This document shows, piece by piece, positions 10,655 to 20,401 of a stretch of 64,000 bases of DNA (the first letter of the stretch is position 1; each line of letters opens with the position of its first letter). This DNA is from Rebecca billardiae RCC1528. Taxonomy: Eukaryota; Haptophyta. The position numbers and the translations under genes are program-made. Location of the stretch: assembly GCA_965240325.2 (NCBI GenBank), contig OZ251225.1, forward strand, positions 1,488,001-1,552,000, written 5' to 3'. The notes under the pieces were generated by a model that searched no databases, had not been told where the DNA came from, and was given only the letters and a program-made list of their open reading frames with translations.

Positions 10655-11809
10655 CTACGGCGGCGCGCCGCCGCCCGCCTCGAGCGCGCGCAGGTGCTTC
10701 GCCACGCAGCGCAGCAGCACGCGCTGCCCCTCCGCGTTCGGGTGCAGCAGGTCGGGCATGAGCGCGCGCTCGACGCCGCCGCGCGCGGGCGCGGCCCTCT
10801 TGCTGCTGCCGGCGGCGCCAGCGCGCGGCGGCGCGACGGCCGTCGGCGGGGTGCGCGCGTCGGCGCCCTCGAACGGCGCGCCGCAGTCCGCGAGCGCGAC
10901 GCGGCCGGGGTGGCGCGCGCCGAGCTCGGCCACGGCGGCGCGCAGCAGCGCGTTCACGCGCCGCACCGCCGGCAGGAAGGACGCAAAGGGCGTGCCGGGC
11001 GCCGCGCACCGCGGCGGGCAGAGCTGCCCGAGCCGGTGGCCGTCGCCGCGCGGGAGCAGCGCGAGGACGAGGACGCGCGAGGCGGTGCGCTCGAGCAGCG
11101 CGCCCGCCACGGCGACGATCCCGCGCGCCGCCTCCGCGGGCAGGTGCCCCGCGCCGAGGTTGTTGGTGCCGATGTGCACGACGAGTGGCGCGCGAGACGA
11201 ACGCAGCGCGCGCGGCAGCTCGCCGTGCTCGAGCCGCCAGAGGAGGTGCTGCGTCTGGTCGCCGGCGATCGCGAGCGGCAGCGGGTGCGCCCACTCGCCG
11301 CCGAGCTCCGCGGCGAGCACCTCGGCCGAGCCCGCCGCGCGCTCGGCCGGCGCGCCGAACGCCGTGCCGAGCAGCGACTCGGTGATCGAGTCGCCGTAGA
11401 GCACAAGCCGCGCCTCGGCGGCGCCGCTGGCCGCGCGCCGGGCCATGAGCGCGCGCGTGGCGTGCCACGCGCGCATCTGCTCGGCGGACTTGGCGCTGAA
11501 CCGCGTCTTCGGCGTGGGCGCGTCGGGCGCCTCGGCGCACGTGCCGTTGGGCGCGCACAGCGGCGCCGAGTAGTCCCACCGCTCGTACCCGGCAGGCGGC
11601 GCCGCGCCGCCGCCGTCCGTGCCGCGCGCGAGCGCCGTGGTGAGGAGGCCGACGGCGGCGAGGATCACGCACGCGCGCGCGGCGACCTGCGCGGGCGAGG
11701 CTGGGCCGCACGGCCCGCCGCCGCCGCCGCCGGCGAGCGCGTCGAGCGCGCTCGCCGGGCGGGCGCGGGCGCCGGCGGCAGGCATGTTGGCTGCTTTGCA
11801 GCGAACCAC
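10655..11809 (-). CDS. SGNH/GDSL-family hydrolase, type II membrane protein
   Basis: 384 residues. One hydrophobic helix (about 43-60) anchors the protein, and the catalytic domain follows. All four SGNH blocks are visible: block I LVLYGDSIT with nucleophile Ser141, block II Gly183 in IAGDQTQHLLW, block III Asn in GTNN (214-217), and block V D-L-L-H (Asp353, His356). The layout, with GDQTQHLLWRLEHGEL and HIGTNN, is closest to the platelet-activating-factor acetylhydrolase beta/gamma-like group, so an esterase or deacetylase of the secretory pathway is likely; the substrate is unknown. ATG codons at 11809 and 11785 are both possible. It is head to head with the Orai-like gene. Confidence 0.85.
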   Translation of the reverse strand: MVRCKAANMPAAGARARPASALDALAGGGGGGPCGPASPAQVAARACVILAAVGLLTTALARGTDGGGAAPPAGYERWDYSAPLCAPNGTCAEAPDAPTPKTRFSAKSAEQMRAWHATRALMARRAASGAAEARLVLYGDSITESLLGTAFGAPAERAAGSAEVLAAELGGEWAHPLPLAIAGDQTQHLLWRLEHGELPRALRSSRAPLVVHIGTNNLGAGHLPAEAARGIVAVAGALLERTASRVLVLALLPRGDGHRLGQLCPPRCAAPGTPFASFLPAVRRVNALLRAAVAELGARHPGRVALADCGAPFEGADARTPPTAVAPPRAGAAGSSKRAAPARGGVERALMPDLLHPNAEGQRVLLRCVAKHLRALEAGGGAPP

Positions 11810-11900
11810 GCCAAGGAAAAGCGCTGCTGTGCATCCTGAGCGCCGCCATCATCATCTGTCTTTTATCCGCCTTCCGCCCGTGGGCGCGGCGCGCGCCGCC
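11810..11900. promoter_or_regulatory. Probable bidirectional promoter, SGNH hydrolase / Orai-like pair
   Basis: Only 91 bases separate the two divergent start codons. No TATA box or other known element is recognised. The inference rests on geometry alone. Confidence 0.4.
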
Positions 11901-12962
11901 ATGCTGCGCGCGGACAAGGCGCAGCTCGAGACGGAGCTGCAGGTGACGTTCGTCGCGATCCGGCAGCTCGAGCTGCACGTGTACGCGCGCAACTGCCAGT
12001 CGCTCGGCACGCAGGCCGCGATGATCGCCGGCTTTGCGTACGCGGGCCTGTCGGTCGCGATCCCCGAGGGGCGGCACGACGCGGCGGTCGGCGTGTACAT
12101 GGTGCTCTCGGTGGCGGCGATGGGCTTCACGTTCACCGCGGTGCTCAACTCGACGATGGCCTCGATGCTCGGCCCGGGCTACGCGCTGCGCGGCCCCGAG
12201 GGCGCGTACCACCGCGCGGTCGAGGGGACCATGTACGAGTACAAGCTCGTCTTCCTCAACCTCGTGCTCGGGATGGCCGCCTTCTACGCGGCAGCGTTCG
12301 CGTACATCTGGCTGGTGTTCGAGTGGCAGATCGCGCTGCCCGTCGGCGTGCTGATGGCGTGGCTCGTGCGCTGGACCGCGCGCTCGTCCAGCCGCGTGAT
12401 GGCCCACTTCCGGCTGCCGACCGGCCTCGCCGTCTCGGGCCGCTTCCACGTGGACGGCACGATCACCGCGTACGGCGCGCGCACGCGCGCGGCGGTCGCG
12501 CTCGAGGAGCTCGAGCGCCGCGCCGCCGCCGGCGCGCTGGGCGCGCTCGACCGCGTGCGCGGGCGCTGGCTGCGCGCGCGCGTCGAGCTCGACGAGTTCC
12601 TCGGCACGCCCGACCTCGGCGAGGGGGACGCGGCGGCCGCCGCCGCCGCCGCGACCGCCGCCGCCGTCGCCACGGCGGCGGCGCCCGCCGAGCCTGGCGC
12701 GGGCGCGGGCGCGGGCGCCGAGCCGGCGGAGGCGTGCGCGGCGTACGGCCTGCTCTCCGCGCTCGAGCGGCCCGGCGGGCCGACGCGTGCGGGCGCGCCC
12801 GTCGGACGCGGCGGAGCCTCCTGGCACGGCTCGTCGTCGTCCGCCGGCGCGGGGCCGTCGGCGGCGGCCGCGGCCGAGATCCGGCCGGCAGCGCCGCCGT
12901 TGAATCATCGGAATCATCGGAGTCCTCAGCAGCAGACTCAGCATCACTGCCATTATCGGTAG
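11901..12962 (+). CDS. Four-helix membrane protein resembling protist Orai/CRAC channels
   Basis: 353 residues from ATG 11901 (an in-frame ATG at 11784 overlaps the divergent gene's leader). Four hydrophobic segments lie at about 12018-12062, 12090-12140, 12245-12310 and 12320-12370. The words YARNCQSLGTQAAMIAGFAY and ALRGPEGAYHRAVEGTMYE belong to a four-TM family widespread in algae and oomycetes that is usually related to Orai calcium-release-activated channels. A pore Glu is not securely placed. The C-terminal half is an Ala/Glu-rich tail ending in Gln/His repeats, probably disordered. If Orai-like, it would admit calcium at the plasma membrane or a store. The assignment is from memory of the family pattern. 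Confidence 0.5.
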   Translation: MLRADKAQLETELQVTFVAIRQLELHVYARNCQSLGTQAAMIAGFAYAGLSVAIPEGRHDAAVGVYMVLSVAAMGFTFTAVLNSTMASMLGPGYALRGPEGAYHRAVEGTMYEYKLVFLNLVLGMAAFYAAAFAYIWLVFEWQIALPVGVLMAWLVRWTARSSSRVMAHFRLPTGLAVSGRFHVDGTITAYGARTRAAVALEELERRAAAGALGALDRVRGRWLRARVELDEFLGTPDLGEGDAAAAAAAATAAAVATAAAPAEPGAGAGAGAEPAEACAAYGLLSALERPGGPTRAGAPVGRGGASWHGSSSSAGAGPSAAAAAEIRPAAPPLNHRNHRSPQQQTQHHCHYR

Positions 12963-13303
12963 TGCCAGTTGAGCTGCTGCTGACAGTACAAACTGGCTAG
13001 GACCGACCGACCGAGTCCGAGTGGTCCGCCGTGCATTATCGATCTGACTAGCTTTGATGTTGTTATTAAATATTAATAACTTGACAGACAGCTATGCGCT
13101 GCATGCGACTGCGTCGCGGTCGCGGACGACACGTCACGACCGGCTGATTTAGATTAGATACAACTTAGTCCGCGCCATACGCCCACTATGATTGATATAT
13201 ATATACTACTACTCCTGCGCGCGCTCCGGTCGCCGCCGCCGAGCCGACGACCCGCTGTCAGGCCGACTCCGAGCGCTGCGCTGGCTCGGGCGCGAGCCCA
13301 CGC
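12963..13303. other. Short AT-richer spacer between convergent genes
   Basis: 341 bases with a clear drop in GC, including ttgttattaaatattaataac and a short TA run near 13196-13206. Probably the 3' UTRs of the two convergent genes. No gene seen. Confidence 0.5.
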
Positions 13304-14416
13304 TCACCGCGCGCGGCCGGCACGCCGGGCCTGCCGCACCGCCGCCGCGTCATCGTCGACCTCCGCCTCCGCCTCCGCGTCGTCGGCCGCGGCGGTGGCC
13401 GCGCCGGCGGCGGAACGCGCCGCGCGCGCGCGGATGACCTCGCGCAGCCGCTTGGCGGCGTTGAGCGTGCCGTGCGTCTGCTCGTTGCACACGGCGCAGC
13501 GCGTGGAGGTGGCGAGGTGCGCGAGGGCGCACGCCTCGCAGAAGTGGTGCCCGCACTTGGTCACCACCGGGTCGGACTTGGCCGTCCACGGCGTGCGGCA
13601 GATGAGGCAGGCGAACGGCAGCTCCTCCTCGCCGGCGCCGCCGGCGCCGCCCTCGCCCTCGGCGCCGGCCTCGCCCTCGCCCTCGGCGCCGCCGCCGGCG
13701 GCGCGCGCCACGGCCTGCTCGAGCCGCTGCTGCTTCGCCTTCTGTTGCGCGTCCCAGTCGCGCTCGAGCTGCCACCCCGTCTTGTAGTCGCCGCGGTCGT
13801 GCAGGAACTTGCACGCGTCGCCGTACCCGCAGAAGCCGGTCTCCTTGTAGTCCTTGCACACGTCCGGCTGGTAGTCGAAGCGGCTGATCGCGCGGAAGTG
13901 GACGGGGGCGCGCTGCGGGCCGCGGCCGCCGATCACGGCCGCGTCAAAGTTCGCCGGGCGCTCCGTGTACGTGCGGTAGTTGTTCGCGCCGCGGTACAGC
14001 TTCTCACCAGAGGCGGTCGTGTCGGGCGCGGCCGCAGCGTCGAGCGCTTTCGCGCGCTCAAAGATGGACTGCGCGTCGCGGTCGCGGCTGGTCTCCTGCT
14101 CGTTCGTCGCGAAGACATGGTTGTCGTACGTCGTGATGCGCCGGTCCGACGCCTGCGCGCCCACCACGTCGATCGCCGACGCCGTGGCGCGCGGGCGCGC
14201 GGTGCTCTGCACAAACGGGCCGCCCGCGGGCCGCGCCGGCGCGCTCGAGCGCACGGCCGAGGGCAGCGGCGCCGCGTCGGCCGCGGCGGCGGCGTCGTCG
14301 TCGGCCAGCCGTGGCCGCTTGCGCGCGTTGCCGCGCGCGCGCGACGCCGGCTTGCGGAACGCGCACACCGCCTCCGACGCCGAGGGCGCGGCGGCTGGGG
14401 CGCTCGCGTCCGCCAT
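13304..14416 (-). CDS. RNF113: RNF113/Cwc24-like splicing factor (CCCH + RING zinc fingers)
   Basis: 370 residues from ATG 14416 (MADASAP). A basic, low-complexity N-terminus is followed by TTYDNHVFATNEQE and the stretch RGPQRAPVHFRAISRFDYQPD typical of this family. Next come a CCCH finger (CKDYKETGFCGYGDACKFLH, about residues 186-205), an acidic Gly/Glu linker, and a C3HC4 RING (CLIC...CGHHFC...C...CAVC, about 269-310). Both domains in this order define RNF113A/Cwc24, a nuclear E3 ligase of the activated spliceosome. The C-terminus is an Ala/Asp-rich tail. It is convergent with the Orai-like gene. Confidence 0.92.
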   Translation of the reverse strand: MADASAPAAAPSASEAVCAFRKPASRARGNARKRPRLADDDAAAAADAAPLPSAVRSSAPARPAGGPFVQSTARPRATASAIDVVGAQASDRRITTYDNHVFATNEQETSRDRDAQSIFERAKALDAAAAPDTTASGEKLYRGANNYRTYTERPANFDAAVIGGRGPQRAPVHFRAISRFDYQPDVCKDYKETGFCGYGDACKFLHDRGDYKTGWQLERDWDAQQKAKQQRLEQAVARAAGGGAEGEGEAGAEGEGGAGGAGEEELPFACLICRTPWTAKSDPVVTKCGHHFCEACALAHLATSTRCAVCNEQTHGTLNAAKRLREVIRARAARSAAGAATAAADDAEAEAEVDDDAAAVRQARRAGRAR

Positions 14417-15410
14417 ACTTGCGCTTGTCCGAGCCTGTCGCCCCGGCCGGCACCGCCGCTGGGCGGAAGCCCTCCCGATCATGCCTCACGGTCACGTTGA
14501 ACGTGAGCTGCACCCTTCCGGTCGGCAGCGCCGACACCGAGCACCGGCAAGAGCGCCGGCAGGTGCGTCCCAGTCGTCCTGCCGCAGTGTCGAGCTCGTT
14601 GGCGTTCGTCCCGTCGATTGACGATTCGCTGTCAGTCGTCCAGGCGTTTGCGGGCCGCTCGGGCGTCGGGCCGAGACGGCCACCTTCATCGAGTCCACGC
14701 CTTCGGCCTGCCCCGCGCAGTGCTGTAGCATGGTAGCAGCGGCGGGCCTCAACAATGATGGGCCGGCGTCCCAACACCGCTGTCGAAGCGTTTGTCGATG
14801 TGGACGGCGTACTATGTCTCCCCGTAGTATCGGAATGTGGCCGCCGCGGATCCACCGTGCGTGGAGGACCGCGGAAACGGCAACTCAACGTGGCGTCCGC
14901 GCGGCGCGATAGGGCTTCCGAAAGCCCTGCCGTCGTTCAGGAGGCAACCACCCACGTGACTGAGACTGCATCTCCACCTTGCTTACCGCACACCTCACGG
15001 CCAAAAGCGCGCCCGGCGGCCGCGGCGCGGCGCGCGCTTGGTAATCACCTGGCAGTCCGCAGGCTCCCGGGCATCCGGACTGAATCAATTATGGACAAGC
15101 CGGCGCACCTACCACTTGCGGGTCGCCGACTGCGGGCAGCCCGGATCTTGCTGGGCCTGCACAGCCGCCCAAGGACACCTCCGCCGTTCCGCCGCCCATG
15201 CTCGGCTGCCTCGCCGATGCAGCGCAGAGTCGCAGACCTTTTCGAGACGCCTGGGGTAATTAGCGGCCATAGTGCGGAGGAAATCATTACTATGGGGAAT
15301 GCCGATTTCGTCATCATTCCGGCCGCGAAGTGACAATCAATCATCACGGCCCACTTCCAACTCGCCGCGGCCGTCGACGAGGTACTTGGGACCCCATCGC
15401 CGGGCGTGAT
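14417..15410. other. Spacer with no supported gene
   Basis: About 1 kb between the divergent RNF113 and ispG genes. Open frames on both strands have unbiased codon usage and no domains. It should contain both promoters and 5' UTRs; nothing specific is recognised. Confidence 0.5.
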
Positions 15411-17817
15411 ATGATGGCCACGACGACGGCGCCGCGGCTCGCGCTGCTGCTCGCCGCGCTCGCGCTCGGGGCGGCGCACGGCGCCCGCCTCGCCGCGCCC
15501 TCGCGCACCGCGCCGCGCCGCTCGGCACTCGCGCGGATGGGCCCCGAGCCCGCGCTGCGCTACTGCGAGTCGGTGTACAACTCAAAACGCCGGCCGACGC
15601 GCACGGTGTGGGCGGGGAAGGTGCCGATCGGCTCGGAGCACCCGATCGCGCTGCAGACGATGACGACGACCGACACGCGCGACGTCGCCACCTCGGTCGA
15701 GCAGATCATCAAGTGCGCCGACGCGGGCGCCGACCTCGTGCGGCTCACCGTGCAGGGCATGGTCGAGGCGAAGGCGTGCGCGCAGATCAAGGAGGAGCTG
15801 CTCAAGCGCGGGTACGAGACGGCGCTCGTCGCGGACATCCACTTCGCGCCCAAGGTCGCGCTGCTCGTCGCCGAGTCCTTCGACAAGATCCGCGTCAACC
15901 CGGGCAACTTCATGGACGGGCGGAAGACGTTTGAGGAGAAGCAGTACGACGACGACACCGCGTACGAGCGCGAGCTCGAGGCGATGGAGGAGCTGTTCAC
16001 GCCGCTCGTGCTCAAGTGCAAGGAGCTGGGCCGCGCGATGCGCATCGGCACGAACCACGGCTCGCTCTCCGCGCGCACGCTCGGCAAGTTTGGCGACACG
16101 CCGCGCGGCATGGTCGAGTCGGCCTTCGAGTTTGCGCGCATCTGCCGCAAGCACGACTACCACAACTTCGTCTTCTCGATGAAGGCGTCGAACCCGCTGG
16201 TGATGGTGCAGGCGTACCGCCTGCTCGCGGCCGAGATGTACCGCGAGGGCTGGGACTACCCGCTCCACCTCGGCGTCACCGAGGCGGGCGAGGGCGAGGA
16301 CGGCCGCATCAAGTCGGCCATCGGCATCGGCGCGCTGCTGCAGGTGCGCGCGCGCGCGCGCGCGCGCCACGCCGCGCCGTGCGCGGCCGCCGCTGAACGC
16401 GCGCGCCGCGGCGCGCCGCTCGCCCCCCGCGCAGGACGGTCTCGGCGACACCATCCGCGTCTCGCTCACCGAGGACCCCGAGCTCGAGCTCAAGCCGTGC
16501 TCGGTGCTCGCCGGCCGCGCAGTCGACGCGCTGCAGAAGCCGTCGGGCGTCGCCGAGTTTGACGAGACGACGCGCGACTTCCAGTCGTACGAGCGGCGGC
16601 GCGGCGCGCTGCCGGAGCAGCGGGAGGGCGACGGCGACTTTGACATGCGCGGCCTGCTCCACCGCGACGGCTCGGTGCGCCGCCGCCCGCCGCCGCCCGA
16701 CCCGCGGCGCCGCGCCAGGCCTGGGGGCTGACCGATGGTGGGATGGTGGCGCGCGCGCGCGCTTGCCGCCGCGCCACGCGCCGCGCAGGTCTTCGCGCCG
16801 GTGAGCGTCGAGCAGCTGCGCGCGCCGGCCGAGCTGTACACCTCGCTCGGGTGTAAGATGGCCGTGGGCTTCCCCTTCAAGGACATCGCCACCGTCGACT
16901 CGATCACGCTCGACGCCGTGCCGGCGGCCGACGACGAGGAGGCGCGGCAGACGCTCCGGCGGCTGCAGACGGCGGGCGTGGGCGTGCTCGCGCCCGCCGC
17001 GGCGCTCGAGGCGGCGCCCATCGACGGCGCGGTGGCCGTGTACGACCTCGCCGAGCTGGGCGCCTCCGCCGCGCCCGCGCAGCTGCCCAGCGGCGCGCTG
17101 CGCTACGCCATCCGCGCCGACGGCACCGAGAGCGACAGCGCGCTCGTCGCCGCCGGCCGCTCGGACGCGGCGCTGCTGCTGCTCGACATCGAGCCGTCGC
17201 TCTCGCGCGTGCACGCGTCGCGCCGCGTCTTCGAGATGCTGCAGCGCGAGGGCTCGGAGCTCTCGGTGATCCACGTCGCGCGCTTCGACGACGAGCCGGA
17301 CGCCGAGCGGCTCACCATCGACGTGGGCATGCAGGTCGGCGCGCTGCTCGTCGACGGCCTGGGCGACGGCGTGTGCGTGCGCGCGCCGCGCGCCATGTCG
17401 GCCGCGGAGCAGGTCACCGTCTCCTTCACGCTGCTGCAGGGCTCGCGCATGCGCAACACGAAGACCGAGTTCGTCTCGTGCCCGTCGTGCGGGCGCACGC
17501 TCTTCGACCTGCAGACCGTCACCGCGCAGATCGCCGAGCGCACCGGCCACCTGCCCGGCGTCGCCATCGCGGTCATGGGCTGCATCGTCAACGGGCCGGG
17601 CGAGATGGCCGACGCCGACTTTGGGTACGTCGGCGGCGCGCCGGGCAAGATCGACCTGTACGTGGGCAAGGAGGTGGTGAAGCGGGCGATCCCGATGGAG
17701 CAGGCGTGCGACGAGCTCGTCGAGCTGATCAAGGAGCACGACCGCTGGGTCGAGCCGAGCGAGCCCGAGGGCGCCGAGCAGAGCGCGGTGCCCGCCGGCG
17801 CCGCGGCGAGCGCGTGA
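15411..17817 (+). CDS. ispG: Plastid 4-hydroxy-3-methylbut-2-enyl diphosphate synthase (HDS/GcpE)
   Basis: Three exons: 15411-16343, 16435-16674 and 16789-17817, giving 733 residues, the size of plant HDS. Both introns (91 and 114 bp) are GT-AG, and splicing restores LLQ/DGLGDTIRVSLTEDPE and HRDGS/VFAPVSVEQL. HDS converts methylerythritol cyclodiphosphate to HMBPP in the plastid MEP pathway, using ferredoxin and a 4Fe-4S cluster. The N-terminal TIM barrel carries PIALQTMTTTDTRD; a plant-type insertion follows in exon 2. The C-terminal cluster domain has the three Cys ligands in CPSC and MGCIVNGPGE, with the Glu ligand. The leader MMATTTAPRLALLLAALAL is a signal peptide followed by a Ser/Arg-rich transit peptide. 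The second intron contains an in-frame stop, so splicing is essential. Long antisense frames here are codon-bias shadows. Confidence 0.96.
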
Positions 17818-18260
17818 GCCGGCGCCGGCCGCGCGCGCTCCGCGCCGCGACCGTGGGCCGAGCGGCCGAGGGCCGCGCCTCGGGCGCCTCGCGCGAGGGG
17901 CACGGCCGCGCGAGGCCGAGCAGCTCGTCCCCGCGAGTGGGGGGAGGCGGGCAGCGGGACGGGCCAGTCGGGCTGCACAGCCCACGGCCAGAGGCAGAGA
18001 GTGTCAGAGTGCCTTGGGCGCAGCCGCAATGACTGAGTCAGTCTCCTAGTTACCCAGACTGGGCGACGCTGCCGCGAGTGCGGCCCACGCTGCCACTGGC
18101 ACTGGTCCCAAAGTCTGACCGCCTCACTGCCCTCGCTCATCAGTGCGCCACTCATGTAGTAGACCATTGGCATGATCCGATTCTGACGCAGTTACTCCGA
18201 TGGCGATCGGGCTGATTCAGACGAGACTGACGAGTAGTTCGGACCTGCTGAATTATTAAT
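17818..18260. other. Spacer, 3' flank of ispG
   Basis: No gene recognised. GC falls steeply after about 18000, and the region ends at a repeat element beginning at 18261. Confidence 0.5.
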
Positions 18261-18600
18261 GGCCCGCGGTGCAGGGCGGAGCGCGCAGCGTGGAGCCCGC
18301 ACCAGCGGGCCCGAACCACGTTTCAAAAAGATCTTTGATCAAGAAAAAAGGGACGGGGGGCGGCGGAAAAAAAGGGACGGGGGGCGATTTTTAGGGCTGG
18401 CGGAGACCGAGTTTCGAGTTTTTGAGATCGCATTGAGAGGTCTATCAGGCCAAAAAAAACCGCGCCCAGCTGATTCCCTTAAGTAAAGTGCGATCTGGAC
18501 GTCAGCTGGACGTGACATTAGTGTAACGGTTCGTTACGAGCGAATCGTACTCGTCTTCCCGGATCGCGTGACGTCCGGACTGGGCCACATCCGGATCGTC

Positions 18601-19018
18601 GGAGGTGACGTGCCCCGGCACGATGGGCGATGGCGGATATGCGGGACGGCGCCTGCACGTGCCTCCGGACCCGCCTCCCGCTTGCTGCTCACGCAGTCAG
18701 CTGCGACCGTGGCGCATGATCGCAGAAGCAGTGCCGGCAGTACGGCCTGCATCAGCTAGTGCCGCGCCGTCGTGGCGCGCGCGGTACGGTTGCGCGTTTG
18801 CAGCGCTCCGGAGGTGACGTGCCCCGGCACGATGGGCGATGGCGGATATGCGGGACGGCGCCTGCACGTGCCTCCGGACCCGCCTCCCGCTTGCTGCTCA
18901 CGCAGTCAGCTGCGACCGTGGCGCATGATCGCAGAAGCAGTGCCGGCAGTACGGCCTGCATCAGCTAGTGCCGCGCCGTCGTGGCGCGCGCAGTACGGTT
19001 GCGCGTTTGCAGCGCTCG
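18601..19018. repeat. Two tandem 209-bp units
   Basis: The sequence from ggaggtgacgtgccccggca at 18601 starts again at 18810 and runs nearly identically to about 19018 (for example gcgcgcggtacgg versus gcgcgcagtacgg). The near identity indicates recent duplication, inside element B copy 1. Confidence 0.9.
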
Positions 19019-19222
19019 CCGCTCGGCGACGGCACGCGCGTGCGGCTCAGGTGTGTCAAATGCGGTCTCGTCGGCGCGCTTTCGCCTGCCACCTCGTGCA
19101 CCCGTGCCGCCAGTTTCATCGTCTTCATGAGGACTGCTGCTGCTGTCGCCATCCGCTCTCCATCACCCCGAGTCGCCGGTCGCGCGGCGCGCGCGGTAGG
19201 CACTAGGCAGGGCGTACGGTCA

Positions 19223-19242
19223 CTCACCCGTGCAACGGGTCA
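19223..19242 (-). repeat. Solitary end of the 56004-56844 element family
   Basis: CTCACCCGTGCAACGGGTCA is the exact reverse complement of the left terminal repeat beginning at 56004, and similarity continues outward (acggtcact versus acggttact). No partner end is seen nearby, so this is a relic or solo end. Confidence 0.6.
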
Positions 19243-19351
19243 AGTGGCCAGAGTACGTCTGGTCGTTGGCTGGCACGGGCCGCAGCGCTAAAGCACCCTG
19301 CTGTCACACCCGACTCCTTCAGTACTCCGAGCTCCGCGGCACGACTCACTC

Positions 19352-19499
19352 GGCACGATCGCGGACGGGTCGGATCCGAGCTGATCAGCCAGAGTTGGAC
19401 ACAGTTTGGCAGCTACTAGTAGTAATTCCGATGCCGATGGCACGATCGCGGACGGGTCGGATCCGAGCTGATCAGCCAGTTGGACATTTGGCAGCTAGT
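19352..19499. repeat. Direct repeat, two diverged copies
   Basis: ggcacgatcgcggacgggtc plus about 40 following bases occurs at 19352 and again at 19439, with small deletions in the second copy (agagttggacacagtttgg versus agttggacatttgg). Confidence 0.75.
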
Positions 19500-19783
19500 T
19501 GTCAGACGGACGTCCGATTTGACGACCGGTGCCGGGTGCGGTCTCAGGTCCGCTGCTGTGATTGTGTGAAGTGTGAATGAGTCTCGCGGTCGCGCAGGCA
19601 GGGCGACGGTCGGACTAATATAGCTTCAGTCATCTCAGAACCGACTTCAACTGGCGAACTGCCACTACGGCGGAGAGCCGCGATTGCACGGCCACCGCGG
19701 GCCCCCAACTGCGTTGATTCTATGCAGAAAAGGACCGCGGAACGCGGTCATAATACCGCACGTGAAATAACAACTACAAGAGT

Positions 19784-19785
<2 letters not shown>

Positions 19786-19836
<51 letters not shown>
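19786..19836. repeat. (GA)n microsatellite
   Basis: About 25 uninterrupted GA dinucleotides. It lies between element B copy 1 and the adjacent MITE. Confidence 0.95.
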
Positions 19837-19841
<5 letters not shown>

Positions 19842-19911
19842 TGTCAGCACTCAGCTGCATGTAGCCTGCTGTATTGCCGTTTTGGAAAGTGTGCCGTGTG
19901 GTCAGGTGTAT

Positions 19912-20397
19912 GGCTCCGGCTTCGGTCCACCCCCCCCAGTCCGGTCAGTGGAGCGTTACATCTTGACACTGCATTAATCGGCGGGATCGCCGCCTCTGAT
20001 GATCTACGACAATAGCTCCTAGCCCACCCCAGGCGGTCCCTTGGACGTGATATTACGGCCAGATGGATCATCAGCCACACCTCCAATAGCAGGTTCAGAC
20101 TCTATTTTCTATAACCAAATACCCAGTCCGGGTATCATTTTCACATAGGTATACAGGTGTCCGGAACGCTCCCGGACTGTGCTGAAATCTGAGTAAGGGA
20201 CGGGTAATTACATAGTAAAATAGAGACTGAACCTATTGGGAGGTGGTCGGATGCGACATTTCTCGTTGAAGTCATCAATCGGGATTCGGGGGTCGGAAGT
20301 CAGGGACTCTGCTGCATGGTCCGCTTGGTTGACTTCGGCTCCGGGGGCCAAGACGTAACGGTAAACGGAGCTGGGGGGGTGGACCGGAGCCGGAGCC
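19912..20397. mobile_element. MITE-like element A, intact copy
   Basis: 486 bp bounded by inverted repeats: left GGCTCCGGCTTCGGTCCACC..., right its complement ...GGTGGACCGGAGCCGGAGCC, with weaker matching inward to about 50 bases (cgttac/gtaacg). A 4-bp direct duplication GTAT flanks it (19908-19911 and 20398-20401). There is no coding capacity. A second copy (52984-55201) has different flanks with its own 4-bp duplication, AGTC. Size, terminal repeats and target duplication fit a non-autonomous DNA transposon. Confidence 0.82.
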
Positions 20398-20401
20398 GTA
20401 T

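Larger units (their letters stand above)
18261..19747 (+). mobile_element. Transposon-like element B, copy 1
   Basis: The two ends of this block recur, in inverse orientation, as the ends of 53326-54996. The first about 230 bases (18261-18490) and the last about 68 (19680-19747) match, while the interiors differ. The right end forms a hairpin (CCGCG-GAA-CGCGG). A candidate 4-bp target duplication is imperfect here (TAAT left, TCAT right). Just inside the left end is a small frame (ATG 18259, 75 residues, MARGAGRSAQRGARTSGPE) that is also open in copy 2. No transposase is encoded. The shared ends with variable interiors point to a non-autonomous family. Confidence 0.65.

Noticed and set aside
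10647-12953. 768-codon minus-strand frame across the SGNH and Orai-like genes
   Set aside because: It shadows two well-supported genes in other frames, and its translation is low-complexity Arg/Ala.
14755-15333. 192-codon frame upstream of ispG
   Set aside because: Codon usage unlike the genes, no motif; better explained as spacer or promoter.
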